Shown here one piece after another: positions 1-8,533 of a stretch of DNA of 64,000 nucleotides. Position 1 is the stretch's first letter. The number at the start of each line of letters is the position of its first letter. Source of the stretch: JABDGV01 sp964577935 (GTDB lineage: Bacteria > Chlamydiota > Chlamydiia > Chlamydiales > FEN-1388); contig CAZOAJ010000011.1 in the NCBI GenBank assembly GCA_964577935.1, positions 1-64,000 of the forward strand, written 5' to 3'. The position numbers were made by a program, and so were the translations under genes. The notes under the pieces were generated by a model. The model ran no database searches, was not told the origin of the DNA, and saw only the letters and a program-made list of their open reading frames with translations.

Positions 1-152
1 CTATGAATATCTTTCATCAAATGAAATCTTGAGCACTACTTGTTTAGGACTACCTGTTCTTCGTTATAAAAATAAAAAAGCAGCTCCGATCCTTGCTATT
101 TTTCAAATAGTTTGTTACCAAAAAAATCTATGTGAAAATACAGGGAGTAGCT

Positions 153-806
153 ATGACAAGATTCTTCAGTAAAGCAGTACTTATTGGCATGCTTTCATTT
201 TTTGGGTCAAGTTTTGGATCAAGCCTATGTGCATCGGCTCCAAGACCAATGAATCATCCCTTTGTGTTCATGCCTCTTCCAAATGATTATACAATCCCAT
301 ACAGTGATACAAGACAGCTCAATGATGAGCTTTATTCATATGTCGCAAAGAGCATAAGTGACGATTCTGAATCCCATTGCGAATGCTGGAGAAGAGGGCC
401 AAGAGGAAAAACAGGCCATCAAGGACATCAAGGATTACCTGGACCTGGAACAAGTATTGATGGTTCTCTAACGGTCTCAATTAATGAGTTTCCTTTTCCT
501 TCAGGAGATTTCACTTTTAATCTCATCCTCATTACCCCTGACGGGAGAGAGGTTGGAACGCCTGTATTTAGCTCAACGAATCTTCCCGTCGGCCCTGTTT
601 TATTAACATTGCCTTCTCCTCTCTATACGGGTGTGTATCTTCTTGCTGCAGAAATTGTCAGCGTTAACACTCCTGGATCTCTTCAAATTTTGGGAACGAC
701 TTCAAATACTGCCGATACGAACATTTACGCAATACAAAGCGGAATTTCTGCAATAAGTGCGTTGATAGGTCGAAGAGCTGTTATAGCAGCCTTTGCAGTG
801 CCTTAA
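153..806 (+). CDS. Secreted collagen-like protein 1
   Basis: First of three tandem paralogs. The ATG at 153 follows AGGGAG at about 8 bases, so it is preferred over an in-frame GTG at 132. Residues 1-28 form a signal peptide (hydrophobic VLIGMLSFFG then small residues). Cysteines near the CECW motif sit just before six collagen Gly-X-Y triplets (GPR GKT GHQ GHQ GLP GPG), followed by a beta-rich C-terminal domain of about 115 residues ending in AFAVP. The domain motifs TPDGREVGTPVFSS and TADTN recur in all three copies. Collagen triplets normally drive trimerisation; surface location and disulfide-linked trimers are inferred. No enzymatic function is visible. Confidence 0.8.
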   Translation: MTRFFSKAVLIGMLSFFGSSFGSSLCASAPRPMNHPFVFMPLPNDYTIPYSDTRQLNDELYSYVAKSISDDSESHCECWRRGPRGKTGHQGHQGLPGPGTSIDGSLTVSINEFPFPSGDFTFNLILITPDGREVGTPVFSSTNLPVGPVLLTLPSPLYTGVYLLAAEIVSVNTPGSLQILGTTSNTADTNIYAIQSGISAISALIGRRAVIAAFAVP

Positions 807-856
807 AAGGCAATCTATTAAAAACCTATCACAGTTATGATATATTGGAGTTACTT

Positions 857-1441
857 ATGTCAGCTATATCGTTCCGAATCAAATCCATGTTTTTGCTAGG
901 CTTTTTGAGCTCAATGGCTCTTTATGCTAATACATGCCCCTTTAATATGGGCAAAGATGCTCAAAACGTATCTTCAGAGACACAATGCCCATTTATTAAA
1001 AAGTCAAGCAGCTCCTCGACTTGTTGCAGAGGACCCCAAGGCAAGCGAGGCGAACGCGGAGAAAAGGGAGAGACTGCACCTGGCCCTTCAATGGATGGAT
1101 CCATCACCTACACAATTGTTGATTTTCCGTTTATTTCAGGGGATTTTACATTCAGAGTAATTATTGCATCCCCAGATGGCAGGCAAGTTGGGACGGATGT
1201 ATTTAGCTCTACAGCACTTCCCTTATTGCCAATTTCACTCACCTTTGATGCACCTATTTATACCGGTGCCTATCCGGTGATAGTTGAGATTGTTAGCGTC
1301 AATGTACCAGGCCAAGTGGATTTTGTAGGCATCACATCAAATACAGCTGACACCAACACCTATATCACATCAACGCCTGCATTTGGAGATCCATCATTTG
1401 TTGGGAAAAAAACAGTATTCGGAGCATTTGCTGTTCCATAA
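857..1441 (+). CDS. Secreted collagen-like protein 2
   Basis: Second paralog, 194 aa. GGAG sits 6 bases before the ATG at 857, favouring it over the upstream TTG at 845. A signal peptide (FLLGFLSSMALYA) is followed by a Cys- and Ser-rich linker. The collagen stretch is RGPQGKRGERGEKGET, five triplets and more charged than in its neighbours. The C-terminal domain matches the paralogs (SPDGRQVGTDVFSS, TADTN) and ends in AFAVP. It lies 50 bp downstream of copy 1 with no terminator between, so the two are probably cotranscribed; a hairpin follows its stop. It is the most diverged of the three. Confidence 0.8.
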   Translation: MSAISFRIKSMFLLGFLSSMALYANTCPFNMGKDAQNVSSETQCPFIKKSSSSSTCCRGPQGKRGERGEKGETAPGPSMDGSITYTIVDFPFISGDFTFRVIIASPDGRQVGTDVFSSTALPLLPISLTFDAPIYTGAYPVIVEIVSVNVPGQVDFVGITSNTADTNTYITSTPAFGDPSFVGKKTVFGAFAVP

Positions 1442-1454
1442 ATCCTCCAGACTT

Positions 1455-1484
1455 CTTAAAGGAGAGTTCAAGATCTCCTTTAAG
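1455..1484 (+). terminator. Hairpin after collagen-like gene 2
   Basis: An 11-bp perfect stem (CTTAAAGGAGA, 1455-1465, with TCTCCTTTAAG, 1474-1484) encloses an 8-base loop. It is followed by GGGGCTTTTTC, a short T-run consistent with intrinsic termination. The same stem core recurs after copy 3. Confidence 0.6.
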
Positions 1485-1545
1485 GGGCTTTTTCACTATT
1501 TAAATAAATATCATTCCAAACACGCTGTTTGAAAAAGGTTTTAAC

Positions 1546-2085
1546 ATGATGAGATTTCTTAATACCGCATTATTCCTTAGTCTTTTTTCCCTCGTAAGCT
1601 CAAGCCTCAGTGGTTCTGTATCAGAATCTTACTCTGAGGGCTGTAAAAGAGGCCCACGAGGCAAAACAGGGCATCAAGGAAAACAAGGATTTCCAGGATC
1701 TGGGCCGAAGCTTGATATTCCTGCTTTAACAGTTGCAATTGATGATTTTCCTATCCCATCAGGTGATTTCCCTCACCCAGCAGGTGATTTCACCTTCAAT
1801 ATCATTCTGATTACCCCAGATGGAAGAGAGGTAGGAACCCCCGTATTTAGCTCAGCAGATCTTCCCGAATTCCCCGTATTCATCTCGCTTCCTGGCCCGC
1901 TATACACTGGAACATATCTTCTCGTAGCAGAAATTGTAAGTGTTAACATTCCCGGATCGCTTGGAATTGTAGCCACTACATTCAATACCGCTGATACAAA
2001 TCTCTACGGAATACAAAGCGGATTTTCTGGAATAAGTTCCCTAATAGGTCAAAGAGCTACCCTATCTGCTTTCGCGGTTCCTTAA
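1546..2085 (+). CDS. Secreted collagen-like protein 3
   Basis: Third paralog, 179 aa. The signal peptide (TALFLSLFSLVSSSLSG) leads directly to a short segment with one Cys (GCKRG) and six triplets (GPR GKT GHQ GKQ GFP GSG). The C-terminal domain is closest to copy 1 (ITPDGREVGTPVFSS, ends AFAVP). At its start lies a 7-residue tandem duplication, DFPIPSG then DFPHPAG, absent from the other copies. The ribosome site is weak (AAGG). A hairpin separates it from copy 2, so it may have its own promoter in 1495-1545, though no clear -35/-10 was identified. Confidence 0.8.
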   Translation: MMRFLNTALFLSLFSLVSSSLSGSVSESYSEGCKRGPRGKTGHQGKQGFPGSGPKLDIPALTVAIDDFPIPSGDFPHPAGDFTFNIILITPDGREVGTPVFSSADLPEFPVFISLPGPLYTGTYLLVAEIVSVNIPGSLGIVATTFNTADTNLYGIQSGFSGISSLIGQRATLSAFAVP

Positions 2086-2420
2086 AAAGAAGCCATGAGA
2101 TGTGACTTTAAGCAGCTGCTATGTAAAATATTAGATCTGCTGTTCTTATCTGCTGTTCTTAAAGGAGATTTTGACATCTCCTTTAAGAACTTAGAAAATA
2201 GCTGAAGCTATTCCTAGTCATTCGCTTATAGGTTTACAAAACACTTTATCAAGAATTTTTTTCGACTTTAAAACCTCATTTGTTTCTTTAAAATCAATAA
2301 TGTTTTTACAGAAAACAATCCTTACTTACAAAAACATCACGAGATCTTGACGACCCCACCTCTTTAATATACATTTGTTGAACCACTTACAGCTTTATGC
2401 CTATCTATAAGGACAAATCG
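2086..2420. other. Intergenic region after the collagen-like cluster
   Basis: Apart from the hairpin at 2155-2190, this AT-rich stretch shows no open frame, RNA gene or repeat that I can support. It should contain the promoter of the small gene at 2421. Confidence 0.5.
2155..2190 (+). terminator. Hairpin after collagen-like gene 3
   Basis: A perfect 15-bp stem (2155-2169 with 2176-2190) with a 6-base loop. Its core repeats the stem after copy 2 (AAAGGAGA/TCTCCTTT). The downstream sequence TTAGAAAATA is not a strong T-tract, so termination is likely but not certain. Confidence 0.5.
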
Positions 2421-2744
2421 ATGAAACTTCACTTTCCTTCGCAACAGACTATTGTTTCATATCTTGAGGAGCATCCACTGACAAACAAGAAAGGATATCC
2501 CTATCTGAGTAATAAAAAAATCATCGAAGCTGTTGCTCATTTTTTCGCTAATCCAGATAAAGCTCAAATTGGCATTGATGCAGGGGTCACTCTGACAATG
2601 AGTGATTTGCAAGATAAGTTAAATATCTCACACAATCCACTCATGTTTATCATCAAGTGTCTAAAACATGCTTTAACGGATTGTGCTCATGAACAACAAA
2701 TCAAATTAGAAAGAATGTGCAAGGATCAGGTCTCTAAGCTTTAA
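2421..2744 (+). CDS. Small protein of unknown function
   Basis: A 107-aa soluble protein. The ATG at 2421 follows AAGGA by 8 bases and is preferred over an ATG at 2397 that lacks a ribosome site. No signal peptide or membrane segment is present. The middle part is helix-like (KKIIEAVAHFFANPDKAQIGI, then TMSDLQDKLNISHNPLMFI), but I recognise no family. It converges on the symporter gene at 2800, with a shared hairpin between them. Normal composition and a good ribosome site support a real gene. Confidence 0.6.
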   Translation: MKLHFPSQQTIVSYLEEHPLTNKKGYPYLSNKKIIEAVAHFFANPDKAQIGIDAGVTLTMSDLQDKLNISHNPLMFIIKCLKHALTDCAHEQQIKLERMCKDQVSKL

Positions 2745-2763
2745 TTAGAGAGCTTTAACTTTA

Positions 2764-2791
2764 TTCCACCAACTTTTTAAGTTTGGTGGAA
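2764..2791. terminator. Bidirectional terminator candidate between convergent genes
   Basis: A 9-bp stem (TTCCACCAA, 2764-2772, with TTGGTGGAA, 2783-2791), extendable through a one-base bulge, lies between the stop at 2744 (plus) and the stop at 2800 (minus). The position fits termination for either strand. Confidence 0.5.
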
Positions 2792-2799
2792 ACACCTTA

Positions 2800-4137
2800 T
2801 CAGCTTTCATGTGTCTCTTTGACGACAACGCGGCCCAAAGCCAATACCCCAATTAAATTGGGAATTGCCATAAGTCCATTAAAAATATCTGATATTTTCC
2901 AGACAATTTCCAATTTAGAAATCGCGCCTACAGCGACCACTAAGATGAAAACAAGTCTGAAGGGAATAACCGCTTTTGTTCCAAAAATGTACTCAATGCA
3001 TTTTTCCCCATAATAAGCCCACCCTAAAAGGGTCGTAAATGCAAAAAGGATTAATGCAATTGATACAATGAGTCCGCCCGAACTGAGTGTAGTAGAAAAA
3101 GCTTTAGCCGTTAAAGCAGCTCCGGTTAATAACGTTCCTTCAGCATTTACGAGGCCAATAACATCGGTCACAGCAATTACAAGACCCGTTACGCTGCACA
3201 TAATGATGGTTGCTATAAAGCTTCCAGTCATTGAAACCAATGCTTGTCTCTCCGGTGATTCCGTTTTAGCTGCAGCTGCTGCGATTGAGGCCGTCCCTAA
3301 ACCAGCTTCACTCGTCATAAGCCCTCGACTCACGCCGACTTGAATAGCATTTGTAATTGTTGTCCCTAGAAAGCCTCCAAAAGCTGCTTGAGGGGTAAAA
3401 GCATAATAAAAAATAGAAGAAATTGCATCCGGAATCAAAGCATAGTGTACCACTAAAATATACCCCGCTCCAATGATATAAAAAAGGGCCATGAAGGGTA
3501 CAAGAAAGCTTGCTATCCTTCCGATAGAATATATGCCCCCGAGCAAGCTCAATCCTGTAGCAATCGAAAGGATAATGGCAGTTATTTTAGGGTCAAAATC
3601 GAAGACCGAATCCATAACTTGTGCAACAGAGTTTGCCTGAATAAGATTCCCTCCTCCAAATGCTGCAAACACACCAAAAAATGCAAACAAGAGGGCAAGC
3701 CAATTCCAATTCAAGCCTCGTTCTATGAAGTACATTGGACCACCGCACATTTGACCACGATCGTCAACTACCCGGTACTTAACCGCTAAAATTGCTTCCG
3801 CGTATTTCGTAGCCATTCCAAGAAGCGCTGTTACCCACATCCAAAACAGAGCACCTAGACCTCCGGCAGTTAATGCCGTTGCAACACCTGCAATATTGCC
3901 TATTCCCATTGTAGCCGCAAGTGCTGTCATCAAAGATTGAAAATGGCTGATGTCACCTTGCGCTTGTTGATCTTGATTTCTTCCGAAAGCAATCTTTAAT
4001 GCAGGCAATAATTTTCGTATCTGTATTCCTCTGAGAAGAATGGTGAGATAGATGCCTACACCTGAAATGAGTATGAGAAGAGGCCACCCCCAAACGAGTG
4101 CATAGATTGCGTCCAGAAGATTCTGCGTATATAACAC
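2800..4137 (-). CDS. Sodium:alanine/glycine symporter, AGCS family (copy 1)
   Basis: A 445-aa integral membrane protein of the AGCS (DagA/AlsT-like) family, which imports alanine or glycine with Na+. Family landmarks are GIGNIAGVATA near residue 78, the WMWV segment, and CGGPMYFIERGL near residue 134, plus about ten hydrophobic segments. Length is typical. Translation probably starts at a GTG behind GAGGAGA. It is a tandem paralog of the gene at 4241, transcribed in the same direction; two hairpins lie between. The substrate cannot be read from sequence. Amino-acid import suits an intracellular parasite with limited biosynthesis. Confidence 0.9.
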   Translation of the reverse strand: MLYTQNLLDAIYALVWGWPLLILISGVGIYLTILLRGIQIRKLLPALKIAFGRNQDQQAQGDISHFQSLMTALAATMGIGNIAGVATALTAGGLGALFWMWVTALLGMATKYAEAILAVKYRVVDDRGQMCGGPMYFIERGLNWNWLALLFAFFGVFAAFGGGNLIQANSVAQVMDSVFDFDPKITAIILSIATGLSLLGGIYSIGRIASFLVPFMALFYIIGAGYILVVHYALIPDAISSIFYYAFTPQAAFGGFLGTTITNAIQVGVSRGLMTSEAGLGTASIAAAAAKTESPERQALVSMTGSFIATIIMCSVTGLVIAVTDVIGLVNAEGTLLTGAALTAKAFSTTLSSGGLIVSIALILFAFTTLLGWAYYGEKCIEYIFGTKAVIPFRLVFILVVAVGAISKLEIVWKISDIFNGLMAIPNLIGVLALGRVVVKETHES

Positions 4138-4160
4138 GTTTATATTTCTCCTCGTATTCG

Positions 4161-4218
4161 GGACTGTGTCACTTATTTAAGTTGCACAGTCCTTAATTTC
4201 CCCCCGGTGAGGGGAAAT
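4161..4218 (-). terminator. Two adjacent hairpins between symporter genes
   Basis: The first pairs GGACTGTG (4161-4168) with CACAGTCC (4185-4192), with an inner ACTTA/TAAGT stem. The second pairs ATTTCCCC (4196-4203) with GGGGAAAT (4211-4218). They lie between the two symporters and could terminate or attenuate transcription. There is no clear T-tract. Confidence 0.35.
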
Positions 4219-4240
4219 CCACTCATCGAGAGAAATAAAA

Positions 4241-5692
4241 TTATTGTTTAGGTTGCTGAGATTGGATTTGAGAGTTTTGCAGTTCTTGTTTTTCGAGTTC
4301 GAGTCTTGCTTTGTCAGCCTTTTCCTCCTTAATCGAAAGCAAAAATTCTTTTGTTTCTTTTTGGATGATACCAGAAAGACTCAGGAGAGCAATCATATTT
4401 GGTATAACCATTAAGGCATTCATCGTGTCAGCAAAAGTCCACGCAAGCTCAATAGCAAAAACTGCACCCGGAATGATAATCAGGGTGTAGAGGATCCGAT
4501 AAGGAGTTATAGCTCTTTCACCAAAAAGATATTCCATACATTTTTCGCCATAATACGCCCAAGCAATCACCGTCGAAAATGCAAAAAGAATCAATCCGGT
4601 CATCACGACATACTCGCCGCCAGGAAGAGCCTGCTCAAAGGCTGCTATAGCAAGTGAGGCTCCATTAACAAGTCTTCCTGTTTCATCCACGCTTCCCATT
4701 ACGCCTGTGACACCAATTACTAAAGCAGTAATTGTGCAAATAACAGCCGTAGATAACAGAGTTGCGGTCATCGAAAGCATGGCCTGCCGACCTGAAGACT
4801 CTGTTTTAGCAGCAGCTGCCGCTATTGAAGAGATACCAAGTCCTGCTTCACTTGAAAACACTGAGCGAGCAACTCCCATTTGCATAGCCATCATCATCGT
4901 TGATCCAAGAAAAGCACCAGTAGCTGCCTGTCCCGAAAAGGCAGATGATATAATCAGACCTAAAGCAGATGGAAGATTATCCCTGTAAATGAAGAGAACG
5001 AAGATGCCTCCAATGACGTAAAAGATAGCCATAATAGGCACCACAAAAGCAGAAAAGCGACCGATCCCTTTAATACCCTTTAGAAGGACAATTCCAGTAA
5101 TAATTGAGAGAACGACACCAGTCAACCAAGGTTCAGCACCAGTAACACTTTGTAAAGCATCAGCGATTGAATTTACCTGAACAAGATTTCCAGTCCCAAA
5201 TGTTGCGATCGCAGCAAAAACAGTAAAAAGAATCGCAAGCCATTTCCACCCAAGCCCCTTTTCAATATAGTACATCGGGCCGCCGGCCATCTCACCTCGT
5301 TGATCAACCACGCGAAATTTGACTGCAAGCAACGCTTCAGCATATTTAATGGCCATCGAAATAAGAGCCATCACCCACATCCAAAATACAGTCCCCAAGC
5401 CACCAGCTGAAATAGCTGTAGCAACGCCTACAATGCTTCCCGTTCCCACAGCCGAAGCCATCGCCGTCATAAGGGATTCAAATGGAGAAATATCACCAGC
5501 AGCTTTATCGCTTGATTTGGCAAATATTAATTTGAAAGCATGAAAGAGGTATCGAAACTGCATACCTCGTAAAATATAGGTGAGATAGATTCCAACGCCG
5601 ATCAAAAGAGTAAGTAAAGGAACACCCCACAATCTTTGATGGATTGCGGAAATACACTCGGAAAGCCCCTGAATGTTCAAAAGTTCCTGCAT
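4241..5692 (-). CDS. Sodium:alanine/glycine symporter, AGCS family (copy 2)
   Basis: A 483-aa paralog of the downstream symporter. The ATG at 5692 is chosen because AGAGG precedes it by 9 bases; an in-frame TTG lies at 5701. The hallmark motif AGGPMYYIEKGLGW is intact. The segment usually written GTGNIAGVATA reads GTGSIVGVATA here, replacing a normally conserved Asn. The C-terminus carries a charged, Gln/Lys/Glu-rich tail of about 40 residues (from KEEKADKARLELE) that copy 1 lacks. Tandem duplication followed by divergence suggests different substrates or kinetics, which is inference. Confidence 0.9.
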   Translation of the reverse strand: MQELLNIQGLSECISAIHQRLWGVPLLTLLIGVGIYLTYILRGMQFRYLFHAFKLIFAKSSDKAAGDISPFESLMTAMASAVGTGSIVGVATAISAGGLGTVFWMWVMALISMAIKYAEALLAVKFRVVDQRGEMAGGPMYYIEKGLGWKWLAILFTVFAAIATFGTGNLVQVNSIADALQSVTGAEPWLTGVVLSIITGIVLLKGIKGIGRFSAFVVPIMAIFYVIGGIFVLFIYRDNLPSALGLIISSAFSGQAATGAFLGSTMMMAMQMGVARSVFSSEAGLGISSIAAAAAKTESSGRQAMLSMTATLLSTAVICTITALVIGVTGVMGSVDETGRLVNGASLAIAAFEQALPGGEYVVMTGLILFAFSTVIAWAYYGEKCMEYLFGERAITPYRILYTLIIIPGAVFAIELAWTFADTMNALMVIPNMIALLSLSGIIQKETKEFLLSIKEEKADKARLELEKQELQNSQIQSQQPKQ

Positions 5693-5881
5693 TTCGTTCA
5701 ACCTCTAGAATATTTCTTATGTAAACAGCATAGAATTTTCGTGAAGAGGCATCAAGCCAAATTTTTCTTTCAATTTTATTTGGCCGAAATTCCTCATTTT
5801 TAATCGCACAAAATTGTACAAACATACAATGAAAACAGATATATAAAACAATCTATAGTCAACTCATAACATAAAATTATT

Positions 5882-6946
5882 CTATATTTCAGATAGGACG
5901 TGAGGAATTTTTTCTCCCCTCCGTTTTATCTCCTTTTCCGCGATCATTTTTCCTCGTTTTAGTACCTCTTCGTAAACAGGTAATCCCACAAATTCAGGAA
6001 TAATCCTTCCCCCTCTTAAATCTTGATGGGTAATCGAGAGAAGATTAACAAGCTCATACACTTTACTCTCTCCTCCTGCCTCTATTCTATATAGAAGTGA
6101 AAGAACCTCTTGAAACCGACAGATCTCCTGAGAAAGCTCGGGGAAATCCTGATCGATACAATATTCAAGTGAAATCCGACGTTCAATTGCTTTTAGAGCA
6201 CACACCTCAAAAAAGAGCTGTCTAGAGCAGCAAAATCCAGACTCAAATCCTAATACGCCAAGATCCTGTATAAGACGAATAAGAGAGTCGAGATCTTCCA
6301 AAGACATAATACAAAGATTCGTCCCTTTAATTTCCTGATACGGGAGAGTGAAAAGAATCTTAGCTAAGGCAGAGCTTTCGCAAAAAGAGATAGGATTATG
6401 CTCTTTATGAATATTCCCTAGGCATTTAGTTGCATAAGAAGAAAAAAACGATCTCAAGGTCTTTCGCGTCTCTTGTAATGTACCATGCCCCTGATTGACA
6501 TTCACTTGAACATAGAGCTGGTCATTGCCACGTAAAAGCTTATGAAGTCTATAGATCAGAGAAAGAGAACTAGAATCCAGTATCTCTAGAGGCAATCGAT
6601 AGTGGATCGGCAATGAAGTTTTTTTCTTCAGCTCTTCAATTTCTTTTGAGGCTATATCAAACCGAGTTGCACTCTTCCAAAATGGAAGATCGTTATCAAG
6701 CCTATGAAACGTATACGCAATACTATCGCCATTTTCACACTCATCAGGAACATCTACTTCTTGTATACATTTCTTGGGTGGATATAAGGCACGTATTGAA
6801 TCTAAAATAGACAGAGGTTGACTTCCCCCTATATATTGATTCAACTGCTTCATGGGAGAAAAGTGAGGAATAAGAGAACATTTGTCTCTATTTTCACTCC
6901 CGTTTCCATCAACTCTTTGATTTATCTGGTCTAACCACAAAAACAC
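5882..6946 (-). CDS. Conserved-looking protein of unknown function
   Basis: A 354-aa protein starting at a GTG (GTG TTT TTG TGG) preceded by AGAGAAAG. I see no signal peptide, membrane segment or known catalytic motif. The sequence is Leu-rich and helical, with several Cys in GFESGFCCSRQLF and a basic C-terminal helix (EEVLKRGKMIAEKEIKRRGEK). It is transcribed divergently from aroG with a 65-bp shared promoter region. In Chlamydia, genes of unknown function also flank aroG, but I cannot confirm orthology. Confidence 0.65.
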   Translation of the reverse strand: MFLWLDQINQRVDGNGSENRDKCSLIPHFSPMKQLNQYIGGSQPLSILDSIRALYPPKKCIQEVDVPDECENGDSIAYTFHRLDNDLPFWKSATRFDIASKEIEELKKKTSLPIHYRLPLEILDSSSLSLIYRLHKLLRGNDQLYVQVNVNQGHGTLQETRKTLRSFFSSYATKCLGNIHKEHNPISFCESSALAKILFTLPYQEIKGTNLCIMSLEDLDSLIRLIQDLGVLGFESGFCCSRQLFFEVCALKAIERRISLEYCIDQDFPELSQEICRFQEVLSLLYRIEAGGESKVYELVNLLSITHQDLRGGRIIPEFVGLPVYEEVLKRGKMIAEKEIKRRGEKIPHVLSEI

Positions 6947-7011
6947 TATCTTTCTCTAAATGATATCTTCGTGTTTGATACTTACATACATTAACCTACC
7001 GAGCAGAAGCT

Positions 7012-8097
7012 GTGCACGAAAAAAAGATGATATCAAACGGAGATAATAACCAAGATCCTGTTTCAACATACTCACACCTTACCTTGCATGGATCTTTAAG
7101 CGAAGAAGATGAATGCTTTATTTCTCACTCACGCCATCAAATTTCTCAAATTTTAAAAGGTGAAGACCCGCGAAAGTTGTGTATTGTAGGACCGTGTTCG
7201 ATACATCGTCTTGATAGTGGGATTGAATATGCACAGAGACTTGCTGAATTATCTTATCAAGTGAAAGACACCCTTTTCATCGTCATGAGAGCCTATTTAG
7301 AAAAACCAAGAACACTTGATGGCTGGAAAGGGTTTATTTTCGATCCAGATCTAGATGGATCTCATGATACCCTTAAAGGGATTCCGCTCGCACTCGAGTT
7401 TCTAAAAGATATCACGAAATTAAAATTGCCTATCGCATATGAATTTGTTGACCCCTTAACAAAACCTCTCGTTGAAAAGTATATTTCATGGGGCTGCATA
7501 GGGGCTAGAACATGCCAATCACCCATCCATAGACAGCTTGCATCACAACTTACATTCCCTGTAGCATTTAAAAACACAACCTGTGGGAATATTTTGACAG
7601 CAATACAGGGAGCCAAATTTTCTTCCACACGCCAACGTTTTCTCGAAATACGAATAGATGGGTCTCTTTCGGTAAAAGAAAGCCCAGGGAATCCTCTTCC
7701 TCATATAGTTTTAAGAGGTGGAGCTTCAGGCCCAAATTATACCCAAGACCACATAGATCAAGCACATATGCTCTTAAACCTTCACAAGGTCCAAGAATCA
7801 ATTATTATTGATTGCTCTCATGATAATAGCAGCTACTCGACGCAACGCCAGCTTGAAGTGGCGCGTGAATCACTTTCAACCATGCATAGCCAACCAGCAG
7901 TAAAAGGGCTCATGCTCGAAAGCTTTATTATGCCTGGAAAACAGGATGAATATAAAAATAGCGATCGTCATAACGAAGCTCGGATTAATGCATCGCTGAT
8001 TGATCCCTGTTTAGGCTGGGAAGAAACAGTCGAGCTTCTGACCCATGCACATAAAATACTTCAATCTCAAAGACTTGACTCCAACAGGAACTTATGA
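7012..8097 (+). CDS. aroG: 3-deoxy-7-phosphoheptulonate synthase (DAHP synthase, class I)
   Basis: Catalyses the first step of the shikimate pathway, condensing phosphoenolpyruvate with erythrose 4-phosphate. At 361 aa it has the class I (AroF/G/H) length. Recognisable motifs are VGPCSIH near residue 60, RAYLEKPRTLDGWKG, SPIHRQLASQL followed by PVAFKNTT, LRGGASGPNY, IIDCSHDNS and DPCLGWEETVELL. The start is a GTG; an ATG five codons later is possible. It overlaps the next gene by four bases (ATGA), implying coupled translation. C. trachomatis CT382 is aroG with the small gene CT382.1 next to it, the same arrangement. Confidence 0.93.
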   Translation: MHEKKMISNGDNNQDPVSTYSHLTLHGSLSEEDECFISHSRHQISQILKGEDPRKLCIVGPCSIHRLDSGIEYAQRLAELSYQVKDTLFIVMRAYLEKPRTLDGWKGFIFDPDLDGSHDTLKGIPLALEFLKDITKLKLPIAYEFVDPLTKPLVEKYISWGCIGARTCQSPIHRQLASQLTFPVAFKNTTCGNILTAIQGAKFSSTRQRFLEIRIDGSLSVKESPGNPLPHIVLRGGASGPNYTQDHIDQAHMLLNLHKVQESIIIDCSHDNSSYSTQRQLEVARESLSTMHSQPAVKGLMLESFIMPGKQDEYKNSDRHNEARINASLIDPCLGWEETVELLTHAHKILQSQRLDSNRNL

Positions 8098-8531
8098 AAC
8101 GAATAGCTATCCTTCTTATTGGCTTCGGAATTGGCTGCGCACGTTCACCTTGGATAAAGGCTCGAACAGAATACGTAGATATGAAACAGCTCGCATCCGT
8201 TGCCGTAGATACCCCAGATCCAAAAAAAGATACAGCTTATTGGGGTGAGCGTCTCTTTATGCGTTGGGATATGGCCTCTAAAAGCGGTTTAGGAGCTCTC
8301 ACTATTCGCATTCGCCTTCGCGATGGAAGCGAAAAGCAGATCCAAAAAGCAATTGAAGGAAACTCAGGAACGGAGCAGATCTCACTCGACTCCTATGAGT
8401 ACAATTTGAATGGAGGGATCTTAAGCTATAAGATTGAACTATCAATTGATGGAAAGGTCATCGCTAGCACCTCACATAGGCTTTGGTATGAGCCAATTAC
8501 TACTGAGCGTCAATATAAAGAGAAAAACTAA
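8094..8531 (+). CDS. Small exported or lipoprotein-like protein (CT382.1-like position)
   Basis: A 145-aa protein whose start overlaps the aroG stop. AGGA lies 5 bases upstream of the ATG. The N-terminus (RIAILLIGFGIGCARSP) looks like a lipoprotein leader with Cys15, though position -3 is Gly rather than Leu, so lipidation is uncertain. The rest is a beta-rich domain (GALTIRIRLRDGSEK, YEYNLNGGILSYKIELSIDG). No catalytic motif is evident. Coupling to aroG is probably historical rather than functional. The stop is 2 bp from the convergent comEC stop. Confidence 0.7.
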   Translation: MKRIAILLIGFGIGCARSPWIKARTEYVDMKQLASVAVDTPDPKKDTAYWGERLFMRWDMASKSGLGALTIRIRLRDGSEKQIQKAIEGNSGTEQISLDSYEYNLNGGILSYKIELSIDGKVIASTSHRLWYEPITTERQYKEKN

Positions 8532-8533
8532 AA

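Noticed and set aside
2..172. Open plus-strand frame entering from the left edge
   Set aside because: It runs through the ribosome site and start of collagen-like gene 1, and the residues look like no known protein end, so I cannot support it as a gene.
5505..5825. Minus-strand frame overlapping the start of symporter copy 2
   Set aside because: Most of it lies inside the symporter gene in another frame, so it is a shadow.
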